NCBI RefSeq assembly: GCF_008728515.1
Contig: NC_044990.1
Coordinates: 62,972,879-63,036,878, forward strand
Length of the DNA: 64,000 bases
Source: Papio anubis
Lineage: Eukaryota > Chordata > Mammalia > Primates > Cercopithecidae
Direction: 5' to 3'
Shown: in pieces, positions 1-12,075 of the stretch
Layout: each line of letters opens with the position of its first letter
How positions within the stretch are numbered: position 1 is the first letter of the stretch
Made by a program: the position numbers and the translations under genes
The notes under the pieces: model-generated
Database searches by the model: none
Seen by the model: the letters and a program-made list of their open reading frames with translations, nothing else
What the model was told of the DNA's origin: nothing

Positions 1-3000
1 TAGATTCTGGTTATTAGTCCTTTGTCAGTTGTTAGATTGTGAAGATTTTCTCCCACTCTGTGGGTTGTCTCTTTACTCTGCTGACTGTTCCTTTTGCCAT
101 GCAAAAGCTCTTTAGTTTAATTAGGTCCTAGCTATTTATCTTTCTTTCCATTGCATTTGCTTTTGGGTTTGTGGTCATGAAATCCTTGCCTATGCCAATG
201 TCTAGAAGAGTTTTTCCAATGTTATCTTCTAGAATTTGTTTCGTTTCACGTCTTAGGTTTAAGTCCTTAATCCATCTTGAGTTGATTTTTGTATATGGTG
301 AGAGGTGACGATCCAGTTTCACTCTCCCACATGTGGCTGGCCAATTATCCTAGCATCATTTGTTGAAAAGGGTGTCCTTTCCTCACTTTATGTTTTTGTT
401 TGCTTTGTTGAAGATCAGTTGGCTGCAAGTATTTGAGTTTATTTCTGGGTTCTCTATTCTGTTCCATTGTCTATGTGCCTATTTTTATACCGGTACCATG
501 CTGTTTTGGTGACTATGGCACTATAGTATAGTGTGAAATCAGGTAGTGTGATGCCTCCAGATTTGGTCTTTTTGCTTAGTCTTGCTTTGGCTACATGGGC
601 TCTTTTTTGGTTCCATATGAATTTTTAAAAATTTTTTTTCTAATTCTGTGAAGAACGAGTGGGTATTTTCATAGAAATTGCATTAAGTTTGTAGATTGCT
701 TTTGGCAGTCTGGTCATTTTCACAATATTGATTCTACCCATCCACAAGCATGGGATGTGTTTCCATTAGTTTGTGTCATCTATGATTCCTTTCAGCAGTG
801 TTTTGTACTTTTCCTTGTAGAGATCTTTCTAATCGTTGGTTATGTGTATTCCTAAGTATTTAATTTTTTTGCAGTTATTGTAAAAGGGGTTAAGTCCTTG
901 ATTTGATTCTCTGGTTGGTTGCCATTGGTGCATAGAAGAGCTACTTATTTATGTACATTGATCTTATATCTGGAATCTTTGTTGAATATTTTATCAATTC
1001 TAGGAGTATTCTGGAGGAGTCCTTAGGGTTTTCAAGGTAAATGATCATATCATCAGCAAACAGTGGCCGTTTGAATTCCTCTTTACCAATTTTTATGCCC
1101 TTTATTTCTTTCTCTTGTTTGATTGCTCTTGCTAGGACTCCCAGGACTATGCTGAAGAGGAGCGGTGAGGGTGGGCATCCTTGTCTTGCTCCAGTTTTCA
1201 GAGGGAATGCTTTCCACTTTTCTTCATTCAGTATTTTGTTGGCTGTGGGTTTGTCATAGATGGCTTTTATTATGCAAAGGTATATCCCTTGTAGGTCAAT
1301 TTTGCTGAGAGTTTTTATCATAAAGGGATGCTGGATTTTGTTGAAAGTTTTTTCTGCATCTATTGAGATGATCATGTAATTTTTGTTTTTAATTCTGTTT
1401 ATGTGGTGTATCACATTTATTGATTTGCATATGTTAAACCAACTCTGTATCCCTGGTATGAAACCCACCTGATCATGGTGGATGATCTTTTTGATATGTT
1501 GTTGGATTCAGTTAGCTAGTATTTTGTTAAGGATTTTAGCATCTATGTTCATGAAGGTTATCAGTCTGTAATTTTTTTTTTTTTTTGGTTATGTCCTTTC
1601 CTGGTTTTGGTATTAGGGTGATGCTGGCTTCATAAAATGAATTAGGGAAGGTTCCTGCTTTCTCTATCTTGTGGAATAGTGTCAAAAGGATTGGTACTAA
1701 TTCTTTTTTGAATGTCTGTTAGAATTCTGCTGTGAATCCATCTGGTCCTGGACTTTTATTTGTTGGTAATTTTTAAATTACCATTTCAATCTCACTGCTC
1801 GTTATTGGTCTGTTCAGGGTATCTAATTCTTCCTGATTTAAGCTAGGAGGGTTGTATTTTTCCAGAAATTTATCCATCTCTTCTAGGTTTTCTAGTTTAT
1901 GTGCATAAAGATGTTAATAGTAGAATGATCTTTTGTATTTCAGTGGTGTCAGTTGTAATATCTGCTGTTTCATTTCTTGGTGATGTTATTTGGATTTTCT
2001 CTCTTCTTTTCTTGGTTAATCTTGCTAATGGCCTATCAATTTTATGTATCTCTTCAAAGAACCAGCTTTTTGTTTCATTTACCTTTTGTATCCTTTTTTT
2101 GTTTCAATTTCATTTAGTTCTGTTCTTATCTTGGTTATCTCCTTTCTTCTGCTGGGTTTGGGTTTAGTTTGTTCTTGTTTCTCTAGTTCCTTGAGGTGTG
2201 ACCTTACAATATCAGTTTGTGCTCTTTCAGTCTTTTTGAAGTAGGTACTTAGTGTTATGAGCTTTTTTATTAACACTGTGTTTGCATTTCCAGAGGTTTT
2301 GAAAGGGTGTGTCATTATTGTCATTCAGTTTGAAGAATTTTTGATTTCCATCTTGTTTTTGATTTTGAGTCAATGCTCGCTAGGGAGCAAGTTATTTAAT
2401 TTCCATGTATTTGCATGGTTCTGAAGTTTCCTTTTAGAGTTGATTTCAAGTTTTATTCCACTGTGGTCTGAGAAATTGTTTGATATAATTTCAATTTCCT
2501 TAAATTTATTGAGGCTCATTCTAGGGCCTATCATATGGTCTGTCTTGGAGAGAGTTCCATGCACTGTTGAATAGAATGTGTATTCTGCAGTTTTTGAATA
2601 AAATGTTCTGCATATATCTGTCCATTTGTTCCAGGGTATAGTTTAAATCCATTGTTTCTTTGTTGACTTGCTGTCTTGATCATCTGTCTAGTGCTGTCAG
2701 TGGAGTACTGAAGTCCCCCACTAATACTGTGTTGCTGTCTATCTTATTTCTCAGATCTATTAGTAATTTTTTAATAATGTTTGGAGCTCCAGTGTTAGGT
2801 GCGTGTATGTTTAGGACTGTGATATTTTCCTGTTGGACAAGTTCTGTTAAAATTATCTAATGTCCCTCTTTGTCTCTTTAAACTGCTATTGCTTTCAAAT
2901 GTGTTTGTCTGATATAAAAATAGCTACCCTTACTCACTTTTGGAGTCCATTTGCATGAAATGCCTTGTTCTACACCTTTAAGTTTATGTGAGTCCTTATG

Positions 3001-3186
3001 TGTTAGGTGAAGTCTCCTGAAGGCAGTTGGTTGGTGAGTTTGTATCCATTCTGTGGTTCTGTATCCTTTAAGTGGAGCATTTAGGCCATTTACATTCAAT
3101 GTTAGTATTGAGATGTGAGATATCATTGCATTCATAGTGCTTTTTGTTGCCTGTGTACTTTGTTTTTTGTTTTTGCTTTTTAACAT
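1..3186 (-). pseudogene. L1 ORF2 remnant (endonuclease and reverse transcriptase)
   Basis: This is a degenerate copy of the L1 ORF2 protein, which in active elements nicks target DNA and reverse transcribes L1 RNA. Open pieces on the minus strand are 3186-2878 (endonuclease N-terminus, with the ILTLNVNGLNAP motif), 2564-2370 and 2324-2079 (rest of the endonuclease and linker), 1468-941 (reverse transcriptase) and 322-128 (region after the RT). The RT piece keeps the catalytic F-A-D-D motif encoded at 1060-1049 and the upstream GARQGCPPSPLLF block. Frameshifts and stops separate the pieces, and a poly-T run at about 1571-1586 adds to the damage. About 0.7 kb of ORF2 would lie beyond the left edge. 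It is not a host gene. Confidence 0.93.
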
Positions 3187-3233
3187 ATATTTTTGTTTTA
3201 TAGGTCCTGTGTGATTTATGCTTTAAAGGTGTT

Positions 3234-4148
3234 CTAGTTTGATGTGTTTCCAGGATTTGTTTTAAGATTTAGTGCTCCTTCTAGCCGTTCTTGTAGTGGT
3301 GGCTTGGTAATGGCGAATTCTCTCAGCATTTGTTTATCTGAAAACGACTGTATCTTTCCTTCATATATAATGGTTAGTTTCACTAGGTACAAAATTCTTG
3401 GCTGATAATTGTTTTGTTTGAGAGGCTGAAGATAGGGCCCCCAATCTCTTCTAGCTTGGAGGGTTTCTGCTGAGAAATCTGCTGTTAGCCTGACAGGTTT
3501 TCCTTTATAGGTTACCTGGTGCTTCTGTATCACAGCTCTTAAGTTTCTTTCCTTCATCTTAACTTTGGATAACCTGATGACAATGTGCCTAGGTGAAGAT
3601 CTTTTTACGATAAATTTTCAAGGTGTTCTTTGTGCTTCTTGTATTTGGATGTCTAGGTCTCTAGCAAAGCCAGGGAAGTTTTCCTTGATTATTCCCTGAA
3701 ATACGTTTTCCAAGCTTTTAGAATTCTCTTCTCCCTCTGAAACACCGATTATTCTTAAGTTTGGTCATTTAACATAATCCCAGACATCTTGGAGACTTTG
3801 TTCATGTTTTCTTATTCTTTTTTCTTTGTTTTTGTTGGATTGGGTTAATTGGAAGACCTCGTCTTCAAGTTCTGAATTGCTTTCTTTTACTTGTTCAATT
3901 CTGTTGCTGAGATTTTCAAGAGCATTTCACATTTCTAAAAGTGTGTCCAAAGTTTCCTGAATTTTTGATTATTTTTTATTTAAGCTATTTATTTCCTTGA
4001 ATATTTCTCCCTTCACTTCTTGTATCATTTTTTGGATTTCCTGGCATTGGGCTTCACCTTTCTCTGATCCCTCCCTGATTAGCTTAATAACTATCCTCCT
4101 GATTTTTTCTTTTTAAGGTAAATCAAGGATTTCTTGGTTTAGATCCAT
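3234..4148 (-). pseudogene. L1 ORF1 remnant (RNA-binding chaperone)
   Basis: ORF1 protein is the L1 trimeric RNA-binding chaperone. The likely start codon is the CAT (minus-strand ATG) at 4146-4148 and the stop is at 3234-3236. Only the C-terminal third is still open, 107 codons at 3557-3234, with the ADFSAETLQARRDWGP block typical of the ORF1 C-terminal domain. The upstream coiled-coil and RRM part (3558-4148) can be followed by similarity but is interrupted. The 47-base gap to ORF2 matches the usual bicistronic L1 layout. Confidence 0.88.
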
Positions 4149-5655
4149 TGCTAGTGAACTAGTGCGATTTTGGGGGGGGAGTTAAGAGCCTTGTTTTATC
4201 ATATTACCAGGGTTGGTTTTCTGGTTCCTTTTCATTTGGGTAGGCTCTGTGAGAGGGAAGGTCTAGTGCTGAAGGCTGTTGTTCAGATTCTTTTGTCCCA
4301 CAGGGTGTTCCCTGGCTGTAGCACTCTCCCTCTTTTCCTATGAATGTGACTTCCTGTGAGCTTAACTGCAGTGATTGTTATCTCTCTTCTGGGTCTAGCC
4401 ACCCAGAGAGTCTACCTGGCTCTGGACTGGTACTGAGGGTTGTCTGCACAGAGTCCTGTGATGTGAACCATCTACGGGTCTCTCAGTCGTGGATACCTGC
4501 ATCTGTTCAGGTGGAGGTTGGGGTGGGGGATTGCAATGGACTCTGTGAGGGTTCTTAGCTTTGGTTGTTTAATGCTCTATTTTTGTACTGGTTGGAGTCC
4601 TGCCAGTAGGTGGTGCTTTCCAGAAAGCATCAGCTGTAGTAATATAGAGAGGCACAGGCAGTGGGTGGGACCCTAGAACTCCCCAAATTATATGCCCTTT
4701 GTCTTCCACCACCAGGGAGGAGAGGGAAGGACCACCAGGTGGGAGCAGGGCTAGGCACATGTGAGCTCAGATTCTCCTTGGGCTGGTCTTGCTGCGGCTG
4801 GTGTAGGTGATGGGGGTGAGATTCCCAGGTCACTGGAGTTGTGTACCTAGGAGGATTATGGCTGCCTCTTCTGAATCATGCAGGTTGTCAGGGAAGTGGG
4901 GCAAAGCCAGCAGTCACAGGCCTCACCCAGCTTCCACACAAACTGAAGGGCCGGTCCCACTTCCACTGTGCCTTCTGCAACAGCCCTGAGTCTGTTTCCA
5001 GGTGGAGGGCGTGACAGATTTGAAAACTTCCTCTGGGCTACCTGCCTTCCAGCTGGGAGAGTAAAGGGCTTGGTTCTTCCCTTGCCTGTAGAGTCTGCAC
5101 ACCAGATTTGCACCCTGCCCTGAGTTCTGGCCAGGAGGCTTCTGGCTCCGCTCAAATTGTTACAAAGTCCAGCTAGAGATGTCCTTCTCCCTGTGGAGTT
5201 TTACCCCTGCTCCTCTGGTCACCCTCCCAACAGATCCCTGTGGTGTCAGGCAGTAATAGCCTGACAGGGGGTGAAGCGAGCTCCCATGGCCTTTCTGCTG
5301 CCACCTCTACCCCTGTATTTTGCTGGGCTCTCTAGATTGACTCAGCTCCAGGTAAAGCCAGAAACTTCTTCAGCAAACAGACCTTCAGCTTCTGCGTCAG
5401 CCTCTCCAGTGGAGGTGTGTGTTCAGAGAGATGGGTCTCCCTTTCCCACTTCTGCGGTTGGGGCACTCACAGTATTTGGGGTGTCTCCCAGGTCCTGTAG
5501 AAGCAATCTACTTTTTTCAGATGGTCTGTGGGTCCTCTTGGGATTGCTGGTTTGTTCTTGAGTGGATCTGGACCTATAAAATTCACACTGTGAGCCTCCG
5601 CAAGCTGCTCTTTCTGGAGCTGCAATCTAGTCTTGCCTACCATCCACCATGATCA
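4149..5655 (-). promoter_or_regulatory. L1 5' UTR with former internal promoter
   Basis: About 1.5 kb between the ORF1 start and the AT-rich flank reads on the minus strand as a primate L1 5' UTR. It starts near 5655 with the GGTAGGCAAGACTAGATTGC stretch. In active L1s this segment holds an internal Pol II promoter and an antisense promoter. No promoter activity can be read from this sequence. The short open frames here (for example 4856-5155) are by-products of the higher GC content. Confidence 0.75.
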
Positions 5656-6480
5656 CCAAACCCAACCTTGTATATGTAGATAAGAAATCTATTAACTCCT
5701 TCAGGCTTAAATGCTGTCTTTGAAAGAATTCATCTTGCTTTCTGTTTTTTAATCTTCCTTTTTTTCATTTTTTCACAAATATGTTTCAATTTTACTTTTA
5801 AATTATTTTTTAATTTATATTAATTTATTTCATATCAAAGTATCAAATTACTTTAAATTTTCCCACTTTTTTTTCTTACCTCAGCCATTAAAGCAGTTGT
5901 AGAAAATTATCTATCTCTTGGAAAACTTGACTATGATAGATGGATACTGTAGATTATCTATCACACCCCCATGCCAACATCCTAGTGTGAATAAAGTAGA
6001 AAGCTATAAATTCTATTTTATACTTTCTTTGCAACCAGGATTGTCACTATTTAGAAGGATGAGCCATTTGGGTTCTGCCTATCAGATGCACTAAGAGGTG
6101 CAAAGAGTGGAAAATCCATTTTGCTGGATTATGGCAGAAGCGATGTTTAGAAGCCAGGAGCTATACTAGCAGCTTCTTGATTTTTGAAGAGGCTCAAGGT
6201 TTGCAAGCAGTGTTTATGGTGGCAAATTTAATATTCTGCCTGATGTTGGCAAAGGAGCAACTCCTCCTATGACCAAGGCCAATATGTGTTTTGAAGATTT
6301 GTTTTTGGAGCCTCACACTATTGATTCAGCCCTCCAGATCATCCCAGGAGTGAGATTCAGCTGTGAATGCTTTTCTATTTAAACTAGCCAGAGTAAATTT
6401 GGCTGTTTTTAATTGGGAATACTGATAAAGACAGTAATTAATAGATAGAAGTAGTGCAGCACACTAATCTTGCTAATTAA
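5656..6480. other. Unassigned AT-rich sequence
   Basis: There is no coding frame of note and no repeat I can name with confidence. The stretch at about 6050-6390 has more even base composition and could be a decayed transposon, but I cannot assign it. Confidence 0.5.
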
Positions 6481-6620
6481 AGCGTGGTCCTCGACTAGTA
6501 GTACTGATATCGACTGGGAGCTTATTAAAAATGTTAAATCTCAGAACCTATACCAGACCTTCCAGTTCGGAACTTGCATTTTAACAGAATCCCCAGATGA
6601 TCTGTATGCACATTAAAATG
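6481..6620 (+). mobile_element. MER5-like DNA transposon fragment (hAT-Charlie)
   Basis: The segment follows the MER5A/B consensus in order: GTGGTCCTCGACTAG..., ACTGGGAGCTTATTA, AATCTCAGAACC, GCATTTTAACAGAATCCCC and GTATGCACATTAAA. MER5 elements are short non-autonomous hAT-Charlie copies that predate primates. The divergence visible here fits that age. The family name is from memory. Confidence 0.75.
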
Positions 6621-7920
6621 GAAGTCCAAAAATAAGTAAATAAATAAATAATAAAAAGGAATTTTTTTTTAAGTATGCATTGGCTTGGTAAAGGTAAATA
6701 GGAGATGGGTGGTTAGGGATTAGACATTAGCGACTAAAATAATAACTGACATACAATATGCAGTGGCCAAAATAGGTGCTCAAATTGTTTCTTGATGTAA
6801 GGTTAGAGACAGACTATATATTTAGGCTGTTAGAAAAATTGAAGGAAAAATGATAATATTGCTATGTTTAGGCTGTTTCCCATGGTTTTCAGAAATATCC
6901 CAAAGAAAGGGATATTTCAAGTAGACCACAAGATATTCATTCTTAAGCAGAGATGTAAAAGTACACAGCAAAAGAAATCCTAAATCCTGCAACTGAAATT
7001 ACCCAAAAGTTAAATGGTTTGGATTATTCTAGGGCTTAAAAGCCAATGGCAGATACACTTCAAATTACTGAAGCAGTAATGAATAGTTGCGGCAGAAGTA
7101 TACCTAAATAGAAGTTAAGGCTGTGATCACAGGGCTTTATTTTGCTTTTGGTTTTTTGTTTGCTTTCTATTAAATGTTTTCTGGAAGTCAATGGGATCTA
7201 GCACTCAGACTAAATCAGATTAAATGTGTAGCCTTCAGTCCTAGGCCTTACGAGAGCCACCAGTCATTTGAAGATGGAAGAGGTAAGCAGGGCACTGAGA
7301 CAGCATGTAAAAGACAAGAGAATTCAATCTTGAAGTCTTTGGTTGTAATTTACACATAGAATTGACTGGAAGCTAATAGCCAGAATTCAATTGTGCTTTT
7401 GAGGTAACAAGGTAACTATATTGCCAGAGGAACTTGAGATGGAGTTTGGACAAGTCACAAATAAATTTCTAGTCCACCCAGCTGTAGCTTCAGGAACTAC
7501 ATACTTCCCAAAGTCTTTCTCATTTGTGAGCACAGAAGATAGTGTTAGTCAAAAAAAAAAAAAAAAAAAAAAAGTCCAGGAAGGCAAATTCAGATATAAA
7601 AGGAGGACAAAAAATAGGAAGCCCTTCTCAGAGATCTTAATCAGTGACTGCTAGACAGTCTAAGTACTCTCTTGCCATACTCCTACTCAGAAGAATCTTA
7701 CCATCGCTAATCCACTAACAGTTGAGATTTTCCAGTTATTTGTTTTCAAACAAGTTTTCATTATGATTATTCTTTTTCTCTTCCAATTATATATGTTGGT
7801 TATATAATGAAAGATAATTTATTTTTTAGTTTATTACCTGCTGCTCTCTGGTCAAACCAGATCTCACATCCATTTCTGATGGGGAGAACTATATGACTAC
7901 ATGGCAGAATCTGATCTGAA
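6621..7920. other. Unassigned sequence with poly-A tract
   Basis: A short AAAT-rich patch lies at about 6635-6650 and a pure A run of about 23 bases at 7551-7573. I found no target-site duplication or element body next to the A run, so it may be a simple expansion rather than a retroposon tail. No gene is recognised. Confidence 0.5.
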
Positions 7921-8080
7921 GGTGGTGCCCACCACCACACCTAGCTAACTTTTTGTATTTTTGATAGAGACAGGGTTTCACCGTGTTAGCTAGGATGGTC
8001 TCGATCTCTTGACCTTGTGATTTGCCTGCCTGGGCCTCCCAAAGTGCTGGGATTACAGGCGTGAGCCACCGCACCCGGCC
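7921..8080 (-). mobile_element. Alu fragment (AluY-like), left half only
   Basis: The antisense sequence ends precisely at the Alu 5' terminus (GCACCCGGCC at 8071-8080). It covers the left monomer and the start of the linker only. The right monomer and poly-A tail, expected at the left side, are absent. GTGTTAGCTAGGATGGTCTC is the AluY-type form of that segment. The copy is therefore 3'-truncated, which is unusual for target-primed insertion and suggests a later deletion or internal priming. Confidence 0.9.
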
Positions 8081-9183
8081 TGGCACTACTCATTTTTCAG
8101 TTGTGTTCCTATTATCTTTTCAAATAGCTCCGCAATAAATAATCCCTCAACATTACCACTAACAGACTTTTCCAAATCATTTGGTCCTAATCCTATTTGA
8201 CTTCACTAGAGACATGTTGGCATAGTTGACCACATGTTTCTTATTACTGCTTCTCTCCTAGCCTTTCGTGACATTAAATTCTTTTCGTATTCCTCTGCAT
8301 ATGTAAAAATACCACTGAATTTTTCATTTGGTTTGCTTTCATAGTCTTTGCCCTAAATTGAGGCACTTCTCATTGTTACTGTTTTTATCTTCTCTTTCAA
8401 TGTTTCCTTATAAGAACATGCTTATTTCAGCAAATATTAATTTCTTAGATATACTTAGCAATATGTGAGATACTCGTACCTATATACACAATAATCTTAT
8501 ATTTTACATTAAATAAAATGTCAAAAATGTAATTTATAGTCATAATATAACAATTATATTCTTGTTACTCTATAGTAACTATAACACATGCATTTAAAAG
8601 TTGTAACCAGTCTGCAGAAATGTGTGACTGACTTTGCCTGAGAGAGTCGTTGATGATTTTAATAAAAGAAACCTCAAGATAGCAAGGCATATTAAAGCAA
8701 AACAGAATTTATTAAATTTGTGAGGCAAGGGAGACTTGCCTTTGAAAACACAATCTCTCTCAGTGCTAGAGTGGTCTGAAATATATTACAGAGCATAGAA
8801 ACTGAGAACGTGAATTGTCTCCAGCAGAAGTAAAGACCACCCTGATTGGCTTTTAGACCAGAGAGATGCTTCAGTATTCTCAGACTTCTACTTTTAAAAT
8901 CATTTTATTCTGGGCTTGTAGTTTATAATATGACTTAAAAAGTAAAATATCTTAAGGACTTACATTTTTCAAAGAACAAAATTTCTCAGATTTTTTGTTT
9001 ATGTTGTATTCCTTGATGTTTACTCAAGTTGATTAGCTTTAAAGTTTTATAATAGAAATGAGAGTAGAAGCATCCTTGTCCCAGACTTCAATGAGTTGAA
9101 AAGATCAAGCATAATTCTGAGACCTCTCAATACAAATTTGCTATACGACTACAATTCCTATTCCACTATGGTTGCTCTTATTC
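8081..9183. other. Unassigned AT-rich sequence
   Basis: There are no recognisable exons. The segment at about 8640-8830 has a repeat-like texture, but I could not assign it to a family. Confidence 0.45.
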
Positions 9184-9242
9184 ACAAACACACACACAGC
9201 ATGCACACACACGCGCGTGCACACACACACACACACACACAG
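9184..9242. repeat. (CA)n microsatellite
   Basis: This is an interrupted CA repeat with CG-containing variants in the middle (ACACGCGCGTGCACAC) and a pure CA run on the right. It probably varies in length between individuals. The overlapping 80-codon frame at 9096-9338 is a by-product of the repeat. Confidence 0.95.
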
Positions 9243-10411
9243 AATCTTCCCAGAATTCCACTGAAAAGTGAAGAAAATATATGTGGCAAAAATCTCCTGT
9301 CTTCTCTCATTGTTTTATTCTTTTTTTTTTTTTTATAGCTTTCTACTTCTTCCCACTTCAAACCCGGTGACTATAGAGAGTGGATTCCAAACTAACATTT
9401 AATGTATTATGCTCTGCCTTCCAAAATTCTCTCCTTCAGTCTAGCAAATGCTCTTCTCCACCCTTCTCCTCCTTGTAACACATTAAAATTGTCACTATGT
9501 GCACCATTCAAAATCTCTGTACTCACGGTGTGGCAGTAAGTACAATGTCCACTTAATTCAGCATTTACTTGCCCTTGATAATTCAGCATCAACTTTTTAA
9601 AGCTGCATATTTTTTTTCTATCCCTAAAGCTTAGCTTTGAAAATCAGAAAAGCTTTGAATTCTAGGTGTTTGTCTGTAATAGACTTAAGCCCTTTATCAA
9701 AGTCCTATTATTACAAGTTGTTCTGTTTAATGTGCATGTTTTAAGTTGATTGTCAATTACTTCACTTTTTAATTTTCTATTTGACGTGAGCATTCTGTTG
9801 CAACTACAATTCAAACTATTAAAATCTCACTATATTGTTTCATTGCAATCTTTAATCTTCTTGTATATTTTGTTTTGATAAGTATAATTACTTTCACATG
9901 TATCTATCTATAAGTTAATATTCTGTCGCATTGGTGATCAATAATTAATTATTGGGTAAGCATAAAATCATTTTCATATTCAAGGTATATTCAAAACTTA
10001 CCAATTTCATTCAAATAATTTTACAGTTGTCCTACTTATTTTATTTCTATCACTGTCATTCCACTTAAATCCTAGTAATCCACGAGTCATCTATGATAAT
10101 AATTTGCTAACAGATTTTCAAACTTCCTCTTTATTTTCTTTTCATTTTACTTTACTCACTGCTATCAGATCATTTAATTCCAAAGCAGCAATATTCATTT
10201 TTTTTTGTTCCAATACCATTGATTGTTTATATCATGTTCAAAATTAAGTCCAAGCTCCAAAGCCTATGATGCAAGGTTTTCCAATAATTAACTTTAAGAA
10301 CTGATTAAACTTATCTCACATTTCACTGCACTAAAATCCATTCAGTTCTCATTCCCAAACCTATTTTTGCTACCAGATTCTGATTTTTTTTCTGTGTCCC
10401 TCAATCAATCT
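9243..10411. other. Unassigned AT-rich sequence
   Basis: A T run is at 9320-9334. The segment at about 10220-10370 has a weak old-repeat look but is not assigned. No gene is recognised. Confidence 0.45.
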
Positions 10412-10727
10412 TCTTTTTCTTTTTTTCTTTTTTTTTTTTTAATGGAGTCTAGCTCTGTCTCCCAGGCTGGAGTGCAGTGGCCTGATCTTGGCTCACTGAA
10501 ACCTCCGCCTCCTGGGTTCAAGCGATTCTTCTACTCACCCTCTCAGGTAACTGGAATTACAGGCATGCACCACCATGCCTGGCTAATTTTTTTTTTTTTT
10601 TTGTACTTTTAGTAGAGATGCAGTTTTACCATATTGGTCAGGCTGGTCTTGAACTCCTGACCTCAAGTGATCCACCCACCTCAGCCTCCCAAAGTGGGAT
10701 TAGAAGCATGAGCCACTACACCTGGCT
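10412..10727 (-). mobile_element. Alu (AluS/J-like), full length
   Basis: A full antisense Alu begins with its poly-T tail (about 10412-10440), followed by GGAGTCTAGCTCTGTC, both monomers, an expanded mid T run (about 10588-10603) and the 5' terminus near 10727. Divergence is moderate. The open frames at 10367-10612 and 10618-10878 are ordinary Alu-derived frames. Confidence 0.95.
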
Positions 10728-10819
10728 CACTATTATTCTTCTTACATTTCCATCTAGCTTATTTGTTTTTCAACACAATGTGTATAGTAACATCGTAAAC
10801 AAATCTACCTTCACTTTGG

Positions 10820-11427
10820 TGATGATTAATCTTATGTGTCAACTTGATGGAGTTGAGGGATTCCCAGATAGCTGGTAAAGCACTCTTCTTGGTGTGTCTG
10901 TGAATGTGTTTATGGAAGAGATTAGCATTTTATTTAGTAGATAAAGTAAAGACGACTGACTGAAGCCAATGTGGGTGAGTATCCCTCAATCCATTGAAGG
11001 CTCATACAAATAGAACAAAAAGAAAAGGGAAAGTCAAACTGTATGTCTCTCTTTCGGAGCTGGGACATCCATCTTCTGCTATCCCTGGACATCAGAGCTC
11101 CTGGTTCTCTGAACTGTGGTTCTTCTTTTAACTGCAGTACATCTTCAGCAGCCTCTTAATTCTTGGACCTTTGGCCTTGAATAGAGAGTAACGCTATCAG
11201 CTCCCCTGATTTTCAGAAATTCAGACTTAGTTGAATTACACCTACACCACTGGCTTTCTTGGTTCTCCAGCTTGCGTATTATGCAGGTGGAATATTATGG
11301 AATTTTTGGCCTCGGTAATTATATAAGCTAATTCCCATAATTAATCTATATATGTATATCTATCTACCTACCTGCCTATTTATATCTCCTACTAGTTTCA
11401 TTTCTCTAGAGAACTCTGCCTAATACA
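10820..11427 (+). mobile_element. Solitary ERVL-type LTR (MLT2-like)
   Basis: The segment starts TGATGATTAATCTTATGTGT and ends CTAATACA, so it has the TG...CA ends of a retroviral LTR. Internally it has GTGTGTCTGTGAATGTGTTT, GAGCTGGGACATCC and TGGTTCTCCAGCTTGC blocks that I associate with MLT2-type ERVL LTRs. The overall age is old. I see no clean 5-bp target duplication. A related copy lies antisense at 46296-46720. The family name is tentative; LTR identity is firmer. Confidence 0.7.
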
Positions 11428-12075
11428 ACTTCCATCTGTCTCCTACCACACAATCTACATTTATCATTTTTATTAATGATAATAATTATATTTATCTAAT
11501 GTGCCAATTTTTTATGTACTTGGAAATTACATTGGGAAAATGTATCCCGTTTTCAAGGTAATGTTATACAAACAATGTAGAAACACTTTCTGTGAAAGTT
11601 TATCTTTAAAACAAAAATGTTAGATATCAGTGGCATTGCCTATTTAAAGAATGGATCACATTTATTTTTCTAAAGAAATGAATGTAATCCACTAAATTTA
11701 AGAAAAGCACAATCTAAAAATACAAGACAGGTAATATTTCAATGAGAACATTTAGGTTTGATGAACATTCAATAGTATTTTAATAGTATCACAACACCAC
11801 ATAATTACTTTAAATTACCTTCCCTCTCTACTCATCTTTCCCCAAGAAGATTGCATTATTTTTAATGGCTTTTATATTTACAGAAGACACAAAACTGTGT
11901 TTCCAGTCCAGGCTGCTCCCTTGAGCTATAGGCATATAGCAAATTGGAACTAGTTACTTCCACACATGTATGTACAGGGCACAAACATTTTTAACCACTA
12001 GCCCACTTCCTCTAAATCACTTAAATGGTATGTGTTAAACCTGCTTTCACCAATCAACACCAGGTCTATAAAAAG
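11428..12075. other. Unassigned AT-rich sequence
   Basis: I see no gene or named repeat between the LTR and the next L1. Confidence 0.5.

Larger units (their letters stand above)
1..5655 (-). mobile_element. L1 (LINE-1), primate-age, 5' end present, 3' end beyond window
   Basis: The minus strand reads in order as an L1 5' UTR (about 5655-4149), ORF1 (4148-3234), a short intergenic gap and ORF2 (3186 to the left edge). The remaining C-terminal part of ORF2 and the 3' UTR lie outside the window. The GC-richer 5' UTR of about 1.5 kb contrasts with the AT-rich flank that starts near 5656. ORF2 is open only in pieces and ORF1 only at its C-terminus, so the element is dead for retrotransposition. 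The subfamily looks like an older L1PA or L1PB type; that is inference. No target-site duplication can be tested because the other end is missing. Confidence 0.95.

Noticed and set aside
3234..3557. 107-codon frame as an independent host gene
   Set aside because: It is the C-terminal end of L1 ORF1 in register with ORF2 downstream.
7551..7573. Poly-A tract as the tail of a processed pseudogene
   Set aside because: No recognisable mRNA-like sequence upstream and no target duplication found.
10367..10878. Frames containing typical primate exonised-Alu peptides
   Set aside because: Common Alu-antisense frames; no splice context or start that supports a gene.
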